Source: Chloropicon primus (Eukaryota > Chlorophyta > Chloropicophyceae > Chloropicales > Chloropicaceae). From it: DNA of 64,000 nt. The DNA is taken from the NCBI GenBank assembly GCA_023205875.1, contig CP060762.1, forward strand, positions 62,001-126,000. Direction: 5' to 3'. The notes beneath the pieces were generated by a model. It ran no database searches and was not told the DNA's origin. It worked only from the letters and a program-made list of their open reading frames with translations. Every line of letters begins with the position of its first letter. The stretch's first letter is position 1. Below are positions 48,437-58,088 of this stretch, in pieces. The translations under genes and the position numbers were made by a program.

Positions 48437-50489
48437 AGCAAGCAAGAAGCAAGAAGAGGCGCGCCAGACGCGGAAGAGGAAGGACGAGCCAAAACGCTCT
48501 TCCCCTTTTCTCGTGGTGACTAACTCCTTCGCGTTCTTCGGCTTGCCGTTTCTTTGCACAGGCTTCGAGGGGGGAGGCCAAGAACTCCCTTTGCTGTACG
48601 ACTATTTATGGGAAGGGTAAGTTTGCGCACGACGGTGGAACCGTTCCCCGCTTCATCTCGTTACCGTGCTTGTCTCTCTGCGCAGCCCTGACTTGAGAGA
48701 GAAGGAAGAAACACCGTGCAAACCGCCAAAGCACGGGACGTTGTGAGGTGACGAGGCAAATCCATGGTCCGTGTTTTGTATTCAGCCACCGCTGATGCCG
48801 AGAAAGTGGAAATTTTGACCGATCACAACAGTTCTTACCCTTCTCCCGAAGTCTTGGGGTTGCGTGGACGAGGGGTGAGGGCTCTTTCCGTCTACCGCTT
48901 GAATGAGTGCAGTTCCTTTTCACGGTGATGAAAACTTTGGTTTGGACTAGAGTATCCGAAAATCAAAATTTCTTGACGATTACCTCTTGGCTGTCTGAGT
49001 GAAACGAGAGCATCCTCATTCAAAGGGCGTGGCACGAATTGACGTGCGGGACGTGCGTGCTTTTCTGCGAGGAGCGTGGCACTGACTCCGTCTCTCTTTT
49101 GTGTCCAATTGTTTCCGACAGGTGCATCGCAAGCTGTGACGTCTCAGGGAGGCGAGCTTGGTCATGCACGGGTGTACAATACGAAAAGGTACGAGAAAGA
49201 GTTCGAGACACCCCAAGGCTTCTATAAAAGTTGGTTGTGCTGCCGTTTTCCTTGGTGCAAAGCCCGTTCCCAGAAGCAAGAGCAAACTTATAGAGAATGA
49301 AGGACCTCTTGGGTCTCGCTATCTTTGGTTGCAGCTAATACATCTGAACGAATGATGCATAGATCCAGACATTTCGTGTGAACGCGCTACCAAAATGCTC
49401 CGGTTGGAGGACTTTTGACTGACTTTTTTTTTTAATATTCTTTTCGACAAAACGACAAAAGAAGACCCTTGTATATAATGTATCAATAGGTGAGTCCCAA
49501 GGAAGAGTCAGCCGTCACGCCGATTTCCACAAAGGGTTGTTCATCAGGCAACTGAATTATGCCTCACAGTGCATTTTTTTCGGTGTTCAACAGCCCTGAT
49601 ATCGTAATCACTTGTCTAAACTGGCAGGCTTATTGGGGTACATGGTTCTTACCCGAGACTTGTACTCAAGTGAAGTCTGCCCGGGAAAGCAGGTGGACAT
49701 TCCACACTCAAAACCTTTGCTTCTTTTTGGGCTCGAGGTCTTGAATACTGAAAAGCATCGACGCGTTTCCTTGTCTTCTTCTCAGCAGGAATGTGAACTC
49801 TTCGTGCGGGGAAAGCTTGCGCTGCAGAGAGAGAGAGAGAGAGAGAGAGGTGAGGTTGGAAATGTAAGTGATTCCTCTTATCTTGCTTTTGAGGTATGTA
49901 CGCTATAGACGGTCGAATGCAGGGTTTTCTTGTTCTTGCAGTTTATACACTTCTATAGCAAAATCAACACCCGCATTGGAAGCAACGGTTGGAATTCACT
50001 CCCCATTGAGCTTCAACTGCTGCTGAAACTCCAAAGACATCTACTTTCTTTCGTTCGTCAAGTATTCTGACGCGAAGTCTTTTCTCGATCGCTTCAGGAC
50101 CTTGCTGGGCTGTTTGGATCTAAGGAATCTGCTGCATGGTTTCTAGGAGGTGAGTCACTGCACGCCTGGGGACTTCTTCTAGTGTGTGTGCAATGATTAC
50201 ATCGGACGTTTATGATCATCAATGATTATACCATCCAGAAAATAAACGACTTCTCTTTCCACTGAGCACGCGAAGAGACTAGAGACATCAGCGACGAAGA
50301 GTTGGAGCGTATTTCGTGGAATCCTGCCAATCATACTCAACGTCTTCTTCCTTTGCTTGTTCACGTTCAAGTTCAGACCCAAAGGTGAGTTGAACTATTT
50401 TCGCAGCCTATGTATTGCTGATTGGTCCATGATGATAGTACGCCACCCTTGATGTAACTCGCTGCAGGATCCTGGCTGGACGCCTGTAA
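48437..50489 (+). CDS. candidate intron-rich gene of unknown function
   Basis: This AT-richer tract has no long frame but a phase-consistent chain of small exons with GT and AG ends: 49122-49188, 49548-49582, 49628-49863, 49942-50061, 50098-50149, 50267-50384 and 50468-50489 (ends TAA). The pieces read as ordinary protein: ASQAVTSQGGELGHARVY, GLLGYMVLTRDLYSSEVC, FIHFYSKINTRIGSNGW, NSLPIELQLLLKLQRHLL, DLAGLFGSKESAAWFLG, DISDEELERISWNPANH. Further exons at 48437-48515, 48562-48616 and 48686-48742 also join in phase (SKQEARRGAPDAEEE, GFEGGGQELPLLYDYLW). The link between 48742 and 49122 is unresolved, and some introns would be only 36-46 bp. An alternative frame of the 50267 exon gives a membrane-like helix. 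No family recognised; it may be decaying. Confidence 0.4.
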
Positions 50490-50970
50490 AGGTAGAACCT
50501 ATCCAGCCACCCTGTGAACCTTTGGCACTGCCTTGGTATGTGCCAAGGGGAAGGCTTTGCATACACGGCGCATGGTTTCATGCAGTCTGAGACTTTCCTT
50601 TTTCACCGTAGTCAGAAAGAGTAAAGATTGGTGCAGGGAGAGAGAGAGAGAGAGGTCTTTTGTCGTGTCGTGCGCTGACATTTTTCCAGTCTTGTTGCAG
50701 GTTTCTCATGCGCAAGCTCGAACGAAACGGATGCGATTGTGAATGATGATTTTGTCTTTTTATTCTCACAACGTAAGTGGATTTTGCGTTCACCTTGTCG
50801 TCCATCGCAGGAAGAGAAGTCCTAACGTTGCCTTTCCCCTTTTCTCACTCCAGGGTCTTCTGAATATTCCGTGACTGACAACGAGACATACATTCTGACA
50901 CATCGTTACGCTCCAAGTTCGGCATGGCCGAGGCTCAATGCTCTTTGTAATCGCATGACCTCTCTTTTTT
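50490..50970. other. intergenic, exon-like fragments
   Basis: Contains an AG array (about 50640-50655) and a 69-codon open frame ending TGA at 50742 that could be another exon of the candidate gene. The antisense JmjC gene ends at 50971. Confidence 0.4.
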
Positions 50971-52701
50971 TCACTTGCTTTGAGAAGGACTGTACGTCCT
51001 GTAATCAGCATTTGCGGGCATGTTGTATCCAGGGATGGGCACGGTGCTCCTGGACTCGGGTACCTGCCAGCCCTCGCCCTTTAGCTTGTTCCGGAAGAAC
51101 TCCGGGTACTTCTTCTCTAGCTCTGTCCTGGTGTCCTCCAGGGTGAAGGGCTTGTCAAGCAGGTAGAGCGGCTCCCTGAACTCCTTTTTGTTCAGCCAGG
51201 GCGTCGGCATCAGCCTCCCTTCCACCATGGCCTTCAAGAATGCGGGAACCTGGCCCTTGCCAAGATTCTCTTCCACTTCCTCGTAGACGCTCTCCACGAA
51301 CTTTATCCGGCTGTGGCCCTTCACAGTTGAGGTGTCTATCCACTCGCTTTCCTCGCCGTGGGCAATGACGCTCAACCAGTGATGAGCGTCTCTTATGCTC
51401 TCCAGCTCGCTCACCCTCTCCTCGAGAAGCCTCGAGATCTGCAACGGGATGGCCGCTCGGTGCCTGGTGCGCTTCCCTTGGGACACACTCACATCGAGAG
51501 CAACCACCTCCTCATCCAGGTCTTGCCTGTGCAGGAAAAAGTACTGGGGAACGTACAAGACCTCGCCGGGCTCCAGAATGCACTCCTTTCCCCTCACATT
51601 CTCGCCAAAGAGAGGCCAGAGACTCTTGTTGGCGTCCTCCTCGGCCTCGAAATCTACCATGCTGTACCCGTCGTAAGGGTGGTGGACGGGGTAAGGGTAC
51701 AAGCCCTCGAACGCCAAGGACGGGTCGAGCAAGAGCACCCTCGTCCTCCCCCTCACCTGCACCAAGAGCCTGTCGATGTTCTCGTACTTGCAATGGTGCA
51801 AGCTGTTCCGGGTTCCGCAGTGGAGGTGAACGTCTCTGATGCTGCCAAAATTCTGTGCCCCGAGGTAGGAGATCATCCAGGACCAGTCCACAGACCCCAT
51901 CAGGTCCCTCCTCAGGGGGCTGCCGCAGATCGGAGTGAGCTCTGGCATCGTCTCTGGCGACATGATCCTCCGGTAGTGCTCTTGCAGGCCAGCGGCGTCC
52001 TCGCCACTCGCGTCCTTCCTCCTCATCAAGGGCACCCTGGCGTGGACGTGCTTCTGCTTCCACTTCTTCGCGCAGTCCACGAACTCCCCGAACGTCGTGA
52101 CATCCCCCAATCCAATCGTCTCGGGCTCTCTCACGTGGTAGAAGGACCCGTACACATTCTTCCCCCCGTCGAGTCGAACAAACCGATTCGCGCCGTCCAT
52201 CGAGCAGAGCACTTCGACGTCCTCCTCGTCCCCGGCGGCCGCGAGGGCGCCGTTCTCCACCTCCTCGCCAGCCCCCCGGATCGTTCGCGAGAGGTACCCA
52301 AAGGTCCACTTGGTGGTCAGGGCTCTCACCACCCCGCTCGAGGTCATCACGACGGGCTCCCTCGCCCTGGAAACCTTGTGAGCCCTCTCCCTCGCCACCC
52401 CCCCGCCCCCCTTGCCCACGTCGAAACGCTCCACTCGACCACCACCAGCGACCCAATCCGGGTAGCGCCGGGGAGGAACGAACGTCTCCCCCGTCGAACC
52501 CTTGAGGAGGTGGTCCGACTGCCTTCCGGCGTGGGATGACGTGAGAAGCTTCCTTGGACCCACGCCACTCCCTTGCTTCAGCCCCCCGTCACGTCCCTCC
52601 TCCTCCCCTCCTCCTCCCCCCCTCTCCCTCCTCCTCCCTTTCCCTTTCTTCCTCTCCCTCACCACGCCCTCCCCCTTGGTCCCCGCCCTCGGCACCGCCA
52701 T
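50971..52701 (-). CDS. JmjC/cupin-8 (FIH-type) domain protein with altered iron ligands
   Basis: This 576-residue protein matches the FIH-like cupin/JmjC fold. Conserved parts are WMISYLGAQNFGSIRDVHLH, LLVQVRGRTRVLLLDP, LYPYPVHHPYDGYSMVDFE and LEPGEVLYVPQYFFLHRQD. In active enzymes the first two iron ligands lie in an HxD pair about ten residues before the VQVxGxxR segment, and the third is the His in a YWWHH motif. Here those positions read HHCKYEN and YFFLHR, so the Asp and probably the last His are absent. It may be a pseudo-enzyme or bind metal differently. The N-terminal 110 residues are Gly/Arg/Lys-rich and low in complexity. ATG 52701 is the first in frame. Confidence 0.8.
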   Translation of the reverse strand: MAVPRAGTKGEGVVRERKKGKGRRRERGGGGGEEEGRDGGLKQGSGVGPRKLLTSSHAGRQSDHLLKGSTGETFVPPRRYPDWVAGGGRVERFDVGKGGGGVARERAHKVSRAREPVVMTSSGVVRALTTKWTFGYLSRTIRGAGEEVENGALAAAGDEEDVEVLCSMDGANRFVRLDGGKNVYGSFYHVREPETIGLGDVTTFGEFVDCAKKWKQKHVHARVPLMRRKDASGEDAAGLQEHYRRIMSPETMPELTPICGSPLRRDLMGSVDWSWMISYLGAQNFGSIRDVHLHCGTRNSLHHCKYENIDRLLVQVRGRTRVLLLDPSLAFEGLYPYPVHHPYDGYSMVDFEAEEDANKSLWPLFGENVRGKECILEPGEVLYVPQYFFLHRQDLDEEVVALDVSVSQGKRTRHRAAIPLQISRLLEERVSELESIRDAHHWLSVIAHGEESEWIDTSTVKGHSRIKFVESVYEEVEENLGKGQVPAFLKAMVEGRLMPTPWLNKKEFREPLYLLDKPFTLEDTRTELEKKYPEFFRNKLKGEGWQVPESRSTVPIPGYNMPANADYRTYSPSQSK

Positions 52702-53290
52702 CTTCCTCCAACACCCTCGACCCCGGTACCAATCGAAAGAGCAAGAGATAACCCTTCCGAACCTCCCACCCTCCGCTTCCCTCCCTCTCGTCCCTCCGCG
52801 CCCTTCGCCTCTTTCTCTCTCTCTCTCTCGTGATCGATCGTGCCCGAGCGTTAAGCGTTTTTTCTCTCTCTCAAGCGTTTTTCAAAAACTCCGTGGACAG
52901 CGGAGGAGGAGGAGGGCCAAGGCGTCGCGCGTGAGGAGGAACAGCGGGGAAGGCGAGGGAGGAGGACGAGGAGGGAGGGGACCCACGGAAGTCTCTTTCG
53001 AAGAGGATTCCGTCGACCCAAGGGTCGAGGCAAACGACCCAAGGGGTGAGGGTTGGACGACGAGGAAACCCCAACGGAACGGCACGGCCGAGGGATTGGC
53101 ACGGCCGAGGGATTGGGACGGCCGAGGGGAAGGCGAGGGAGGAGGGAGGAGGGAAGGGACCGAGAGAAGCGTCTTTCAAAGAGAATTCCATCGACCCAAG
53201 GGTCGCTCCGCTCGAGGGAAGCGGCGGAAGGGGTGAACGTCCCCGTGGAAAGGCCAGGAAGGCTTTGTTGGAGAGAGAAGGCAAATCGGG
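52702..53290. repeat. divergent promoter with ~179-bp tandem duplication
   Basis: The segment 52951-53028 (AAGGCGAGGGAGGAGG, then CTCTTTCGAAGAGGATTCC and TCGACCCAAGGGTCG) recurs at 53130-53206 with changes (CTTTCAAAGAGAATTCC). Offsets are 179 bp at the start and 178 bp at the palindrome GACCCAAGGGTC. A shorter GGCACGGCCGAGGGATT repeat lies between (about 53083-53125). GATCGATCG sits near 52833. It separates the JmjC gene and the HNH-like gene. Confidence 0.75.
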
Positions 53291-54379
53291 ATGGTTTGGA
53301 CGCCGTGGGGGAGGGGAGAGCGGGACAAGGAGGGCTCGTCGCGTCGGAAGCATCGTGACAACAAGCGTCGCGGCGACGAGCTGAAGTCTGTGCTCGAGCA
53401 CGACAGGGTGGACGACGGGAAGAGGGCTTTGGAGGACTGGGCGAGGAGCTCGAGGGAGGCCCTGGAGAGGACTTCGGCGGTGGCCTCGTCGGTGAGCTCG
53501 AGGGACGTCGTGCCCTTGGCGGTCTCGTGCGCCGCGTCCCTCTCGGTGCACTGCGCGGTGCTCAAGGGCTGCCAGGTGGCTTCCGCGAGCGTCCTTCGGG
53601 TCTCGTGCGCCACGCCCGTACTCTCCACGCTCGTGGGGGGGGCGACCGTCGCCCTCGCCTCCGTCGCCTCGGGGTCGATCTCAAGAGCCTTGCAGCAGCC
53701 CTTGCTGGCGGGGGATGGCAGGCGGAGGCCCCTCTTGACGTGGGGGGACGACTCCAGCGGTGGCGGAAATAATCCCTTCTGGGAGGCCGTGCGAAGCACG
53801 ACGACGACCAAAGACGTCTTGCTGGACGCGGCGGTTGGCCTTGCGTGCTTCGCCGCGCTCGGGGGGAGGGCGAGGTCGGTTCTCGCGAGCGACGTGAGGT
53901 ACCCCGGAGCGAATGCCAGGGCGAGCATGCCGGCCGTGGGCGCTTCTTACGCGACCAAGTTCCAGAGGTCGGAGCTCCTCCGGATGCTTCGCTTGCACGG
54001 GTGCCACCACTGCGGCAAGAGGTCAGGGCCGGTGATCGCGGATCACATGCCGCCGAACCACTTCGTGGAGAAGGCCAGGCAAGGAAGTCGCAAGGGCCTG
54101 GGCTGGGTTCTCACGAAGATGAGGTTCTCTGGAAGGCTCTCTCAAAGGTTTTACCCCCAGTGCAGAGGCTGCTCCCAAAAGCAAGCCGTCGCCGTGAAGA
54201 AGAACGCAAAGTCGTTGGTGACGCACTTGGGTGGCTGGCACCCGCATTACCTGGCCGGGCCTTTCGTCATGTTCAGGACTTACGATCTGGCGAACCAGGG
54301 AACCGTGCTGCAGAATGCGCAGTCTGCAAAGGAGGAGGTAGGAAAGTTCCTGCTCGCGCAGGCGGACAAGTTCGCGTGA
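53291..54379 (+). CDS. HNH-like zinc-motif membrane protein, unknown function
   Basis: This 362-residue protein has hydrophobic Ala/Val/Ser-rich segments in its middle (about 70-130 and 175-192) and a C-terminal zinc motif. The motif is C238-x2-C241, then D251-H252 in IADHMPPNH, then C291-x2-C294 (QCRGCSQKQA). The order CxxC, DH, CxxC matches the HNH nuclease beta-beta-alpha-metal fold, including the catalytic-type His. Activity is not shown; a structural zinc site is also possible. The hydrophobic part suggests a membrane-associated protein. ATG 53291 is the first Met after the duplicated GA-rich upstream region. Confidence 0.7.
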   Translation: MVWTPWGRGERDKEGSSRRKHRDNKRRGDELKSVLEHDRVDDGKRALEDWARSSREALERTSAVASSVSSRDVVPLAVSCAASLSVHCAVLKGCQVASASVLRVSCATPVLSTLVGGATVALASVASGSISRALQQPLLAGDGRRRPLLTWGDDSSGGGNNPFWEAVRSTTTTKDVLLDAAVGLACFAALGGRARSVLASDVRYPGANARASMPAVGASYATKFQRSELLRMLRLHGCHHCGKRSGPVIADHMPPNHFVEKARQGSRKGLGWVLTKMRFSGRLSQRFYPQCRGCSQKQAVAVKKNAKSLVTHLGGWHPHYLAGPFVMFRTYDLANQGTVLQNAQSAKEEVGKFLLAQADKFA

Positions 54380-54445
54380 AGAGCCGTGTAGCGGCTCCTA
54401 TTATTGATAATATTTTGGCCTGTATTTAATGTAGACTCTCGGTCG

Positions 54446-56446
54446 TTACGTTCGCACCGAAACGGTTGGGAGGGCCTCAACGTGCAGCTCCAAGCTCTTC
54501 AGGACTTGGCAGTCTGGCTGCAACATGGGTTGGTACTGCAGTTGTGAACTCACATTTGCTTGGAGTTGCGAAAGCGCGGAAAGATCCTCCGTGTTGACGA
54601 GCCCTTCCGGCTTCAGAAGAACTGCCCTGAAGGACTTTCCTTCCGCGCACTCGAACACGTTTGCCTTCCAAGCGAGCTGGCTTTGCCTCGAATCTAGCAT
54701 GGCCTTTGGAGCAGCATGCTTCACTTGCCACCCACTGAAATGGTGCAGCAAGGGGATTTGGATCGCGCAACTCGCAGTGTTGATCGACGTGCTCATCCTT
54801 GGCGACTTGAGCAGCTGCACGTGGAGCTCGACCCACCTCGGGGCAACCCTGATCTCGAAGAACGTCCTCGCCGGAAGCGGGAACCGATTCGGCTTCACGC
54901 TGTACCTGATCACGTCTTGCAGGGCCCCGTAACTAGGGGCGGCGCCACAGTCCAACACCAAATCTTGTGAAAGAGTCCCTCCCGCCAAGATGTGCAAGGC
55001 ACCGAGGTCTCTCAACCAGACTGGGTTCAGCTTGATCAGCGCATTCGAGACCGTGGTCCCCCGGTCACACCGAATGCCCACGCTTCCGGTGCACCGTGCC
55101 TGAAGGCACCCGGCCTTCACTTTCATGGTAATCCGCTCATTGATTATCGCCGTGGTCTTTACCCCTCCGCTCCAACGATTGGTGTCGTCGCTCCGAAACA
55201 TTGTATTGATCATGGTCATCGGGGAGTCGACCCTGATTTCGTTCGATCCACCGGCCAGGAGGCCGCGTCCAGTGCGCATCGCAGGCGGAATGACCGCCGG
55301 AACGGGTTGGAAGCCCGCTTGATGATCTTGTTCGGCCACCACTTGTTCTTCCGCAGAGAAAGGAGGTGCGGGCTCCTGGCTGAAGGAATCGGGTGAGGGG
55401 CCCTCCGCCACGTCGCTTGCGCCAAAGTTCGCTTCCAGCGCCCCAGAATCTTGCGTGGGAGGCAAGCCAAACAGGTCAAATGGATCTGCTGGTTCTGCTG
55501 CTGGTGTGATCGTCGTTTCTGGGAAACTCCCGGGCTCCGTCTGCGCAGGAGCAGCACCAATCGGAGCTGCACCGAAGTCAAGTGGATCCCTTGCATCTTC
55601 TCCTCGCACGTCCTGGTCCTGGGAGATCAGGGGCTCTGGAATGGCGCCATTGCTCGGGCCTGGTGGTTCTGCTTGCCCCCCTTCTCGCGAGCTCAACGAT
55701 TGTGGAGCAACCGTTGCCACAAGATTTGGATTCGTCCCCTCCTGCAGAACCTCTTTCGTTTCTCTCTCTTGTTCTGCGATGGGGGAAACAGCGCCGTTGG
55801 CGTCTTCCCGCGAGTCAGTGGGAGTGCAAGTTGGCTGAGGACCACCGAACATGCCACCGCCAGGTTGCGGATCTTCCACCGGCGTCGCCATGGTTGCAGA
55901 CGCCTCAGGCAGCGTCTCCGACCCTTCGTCGGGGCTCCAAGTCAGTGAGTGCGGTCGGATTTCCTGAGAAAGATCGAAGTTTTGCTTCTGGCTACCCTCG
56001 ATTGTGGTCAAGCAATCGAGACTCAGCACTTTGCGCGTGCAGTGCAGCATGTGCGGAACCAAGACAGCTTCAACGAGGGCGACAACTTTTTCAGAGTCCT
56101 TGACAATGTCCTCCATCGTGAGCCCGGCGCTCTTGGCGCTGCATCTGACTTGCAGGAGCTCCGACATAAGATTCTCCAGGGCGAACGTGTTCGTTTCCGA
56201 TGTGAACAGGTAGAGGTAACCGTCCGCAAGTTTCCCTCGAGTCGCCATCATCCTAGCGTTAAGACTTGGGATAGAGGCGTGCTCCACCTTGTTTTGGACG
56301 CTCCCGTTCGGTCTCTTCCCACTCCACTTCGATGCGGCAGAGTGCATCATCCTGAGAACATCCCCCTCGTCCGTGCCATAGCAATTGAGAGCCTTCCCCC
56401 ACGTCGTCCCGTTGTTGGTGACCACCACTGCCACTGGAGTCTCCAT
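54446..56446 (-). CDS. mu-homology-domain adaptor, TML/muniscin-like
   Basis: This 666-residue protein has a longin-like N-terminus (about 1-150; GYLYLFTSETNTFALENLM), a disordered middle with clathrin/adaptor-type DPF motifs (ADPFDLFG, DPLDFG), and a C-terminal beta-rich mu-homology-like domain (about 390-665; ITMKVKAGCLQARC, VIRYSVKPNRFPLPARTF, IQIPLLHHFSGWQV). Domain order and length (plant TML is about 650 residues) suggest TML of the TSET/TPLATE complex or another muniscin, acting in endocytosis. Identity is low by eye, so an AP-complex mu-like protein is the alternative. A triplicated 181-bp unit begins 4 bp before its start codon. Confidence 0.55.
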   Translation of the reverse strand: METPVAVVVTNNGTTWGKALNCYGTDEGDVLRMMHSAASKWSGKRPNGSVQNKVEHASIPSLNARMMATRGKLADGYLYLFTSETNTFALENLMSELLQVRCSAKSAGLTMEDIVKDSEKVVALVEAVLVPHMLHCTRKVLSLDCLTTIEGSQKQNFDLSQEIRPHSLTWSPDEGSETLPEASATMATPVEDPQPGGGMFGGPQPTCTPTDSREDANGAVSPIAEQERETKEVLQEGTNPNLVATVAPQSLSSREGGQAEPPGPSNGAIPEPLISQDQDVRGEDARDPLDFGAAPIGAAPAQTEPGSFPETTITPAAEPADPFDLFGLPPTQDSGALEANFGASDVAEGPSPDSFSQEPAPPFSAEEQVVAEQDHQAGFQPVPAVIPPAMRTGRGLLAGGSNEIRVDSPMTMINTMFRSDDTNRWSGGVKTTAIINERITMKVKAGCLQARCTGSVGIRCDRGTTVSNALIKLNPVWLRDLGALHILAGGTLSQDLVLDCGAAPSYGALQDVIRYSVKPNRFPLPARTFFEIRVAPRWVELHVQLLKSPRMSTSINTASCAIQIPLLHHFSGWQVKHAAPKAMLDSRQSQLAWKANVFECAEGKSFRAVLLKPEGLVNTEDLSALSQLQANVSSQLQYQPMLQPDCQVLKSLELHVEALPTVSVRT

Positions 56447-56450
56447 ACTG

Positions 56451-56993
56451 ATACACTACGAAGGCCTGTGGTTGCTTGGACCTGTTTTACCGCCGCTTTC
56501 CAGTAACCCTGGGCGTGTCAGCGATCTGCTGAAAGACGATGCACGCTCTAATGAGATCCACTGCAACGCTCCCTCCTTCCCGCTTCCCGCTTCCCGTCGT
56601 CCACACGCCTCCCAAAGTCCACCTTCCCTCAATACACTACGAAGGCCTGTGGTTGCTTGGACCTGTTTTACCGCCGCTTTCCAGTAACCCTGGGCGTGTC
56701 AGCGATCTGCTGAAAGACGATGCACGCTCTAATGAGATCCACTGCAACGCTCCCTCCTTCCCGCTTCCCGCTTCCCGTCGTCCACACGCCTCCCAAAGTC
56801 CACCTTCCCTCAATACACTACGAAGGCCTGTGGTTGCTTGGACCTGTTTTACCGCCGCTTTCCAGTAACCCTGGGCGTGTCAGCGATCTGCTGAAAGACG
56901 ATGCACGCTCTAATGAGATCCACTGCCACGCTCCCTCCTTCCCGCTTCCCGCTTCCCGTCGTCCACACGCCTCCCAAAGTCCACCTTCCCTCA
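56451..56993. repeat. three tandem copies of a 181-bp unit in a divergent promoter
   Basis: Units start at 56451, 56632 and 56813 (ATACACTACGAAGGCCTGTG each time). The copies look almost identical; the third has one visible change (CTGCCACG for CTGCAACG). The array fills the space between the mu-homology gene start (56446) and the TPR gene start (56994). 181 is not a multiple of three, and open frames within it shift between copies, so it is not coding. Confidence 0.95.
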
Positions 56994-58040
56994 ATGCTTC
57001 ACTCGTTCCTTGGGATGAATGCACCGAGGGGGACCAGAGCAGAGCCAGAGGGGATGGGGAGGAGAGAGATCTCCTTCTGGAGGGGAGGGGAAGTGCGCGC
57101 GGTGCGGGACACTCGGGAGGGAAGAGGCGTGATGAAGTCATTGGTCTTGAGGATACCTTGTACCAGGCCTCGTTGTCTTCCCTCCAGGAGGGAGGCAGGG
57201 AGAGGGAGGAGGACAGATCAGACGTTGAGATCATCATCCTCATCATCCTCATCATCCTCATCCTCATCGTCATCGTCATCGTCATCGTCAGCTTCACCCT
57301 CTTCTTCTTCTCAAAGCGACTGGCAGCTTCGACAAGCGGAGGAGTGGATGAAGGCGAAAGCGGCCGGGCTGGAGGATGACGATCTGATTGCAGCGACGTT
57401 CGGCAAGGAGACGAAGGAGGACCTTTCGGAAACGGAGCTGGCGTACGCGGACAAGCTGGTGAAGCTGATGCAGGAGAAGGTGAACACTATAAACGAAAGA
57501 GACGCGAGAGCGAGGGCGTTCATTGCGAGGGGGAAGAAGCTGTATGCCAAGGGGGGCTATGGCGAGAGCATACCGGCCTTCGAGTCAGCGATCGAGTGCA
57601 CGACTGCGGATACGCTGGTTGGAGGGGAGGCATCCATGTGGCTTGCCCTTGCGCTGGACGGCTCGGGAAAGGTGGAGCAGGCCAAAGGCATCTATTTGGA
57701 GCTCAAGGAGAACCACCCCTTGCCCTCCGTTCGATCCCAGGCTGGGGACCTGCTTTACATACTCGAGGCGCCAAAGCTGAAGATCAAGAAGGAGGAGAGG
57801 TTGATGATTCCGGACCTCTCGCAGGTCGACGAGTTCAGGAACAGGAGGAAGTCGACGAGGCCTCCTGGCGGGCCAAGGAAGGCTCCGAAGAAGGTGGTGA
57901 AGAAGAAAGACCCCACGTGGGAGGACAAGTTCGTGGCCAACTCGCGGATCATCAGAACCTTTAAGAACAGGTATGTCCAGGTTGCCTTCCTCGTCGTTTC
58001 TGCGGGGCTGTCCGTCTACTCTGCCGTGTACATCAAGTAA
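56994..58040 (+). CDS. TPR protein with Ser-rich leader and C-terminal membrane helix
   Basis: This 348-residue protein has a leader of about 115 residues: basic, then a Ser run from a TCA/TCC/TCG microsatellite (57228-57300), suggestive of a plastid transit peptide. The conserved body holds a TPR-like part (GKKLYAKGGYGESIPAFESA and MWLALALDGSGKVEQAKGIY), followed by LPSVRSQAGDLLYILEAPKL, which resembles conserved plant chloroplast TPR proteins of unclear role. A C-terminal helix (VQVAFLVVSAGLSVYSAVYI) would anchor it. ATG 56994 is the first outside the repeat array; an in-frame ATG at 56901 lies within it. Its stop lies 48 bp from the TPK stop. Confidence 0.75.
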   Translation: MLHSFLGMNAPRGTRAEPEGMGRREISFWRGGEVRAVRDTREGRGVMKSLVLRIPCTRPRCLPSRREAGRGRRTDQTLRSSSSSSSSSSSSSSSSSSSSASPSSSSQSDWQLRQAEEWMKAKAAGLEDDDLIAATFGKETKEDLSETELAYADKLVKLMQEKVNTINERDARARAFIARGKKLYAKGGYGESIPAFESAIECTTADTLVGGEASMWLALALDGSGKVEQAKGIYLELKENHPLPSVRSQAGDLLYILEAPKLKIKKEERLMIPDLSQVDEFRNRRKSTRPPGGPRKAPKKVVKKKDPTWEDKFVANSRIIRTFKNRYVQVAFLVVSAGLSVYSAVYIK

Positions 58041-58088
58041 TTCTTTTAGGGGATACCATTGTTATCGTTTTGCACAATTACAACCGCT

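Noticed and set aside
56451-56993. Direct repeats resembling a CRISPR array
   Set aside because: The repeated units are 181 bp, adjoin without spacers, and lie in a eukaryotic promoter region.
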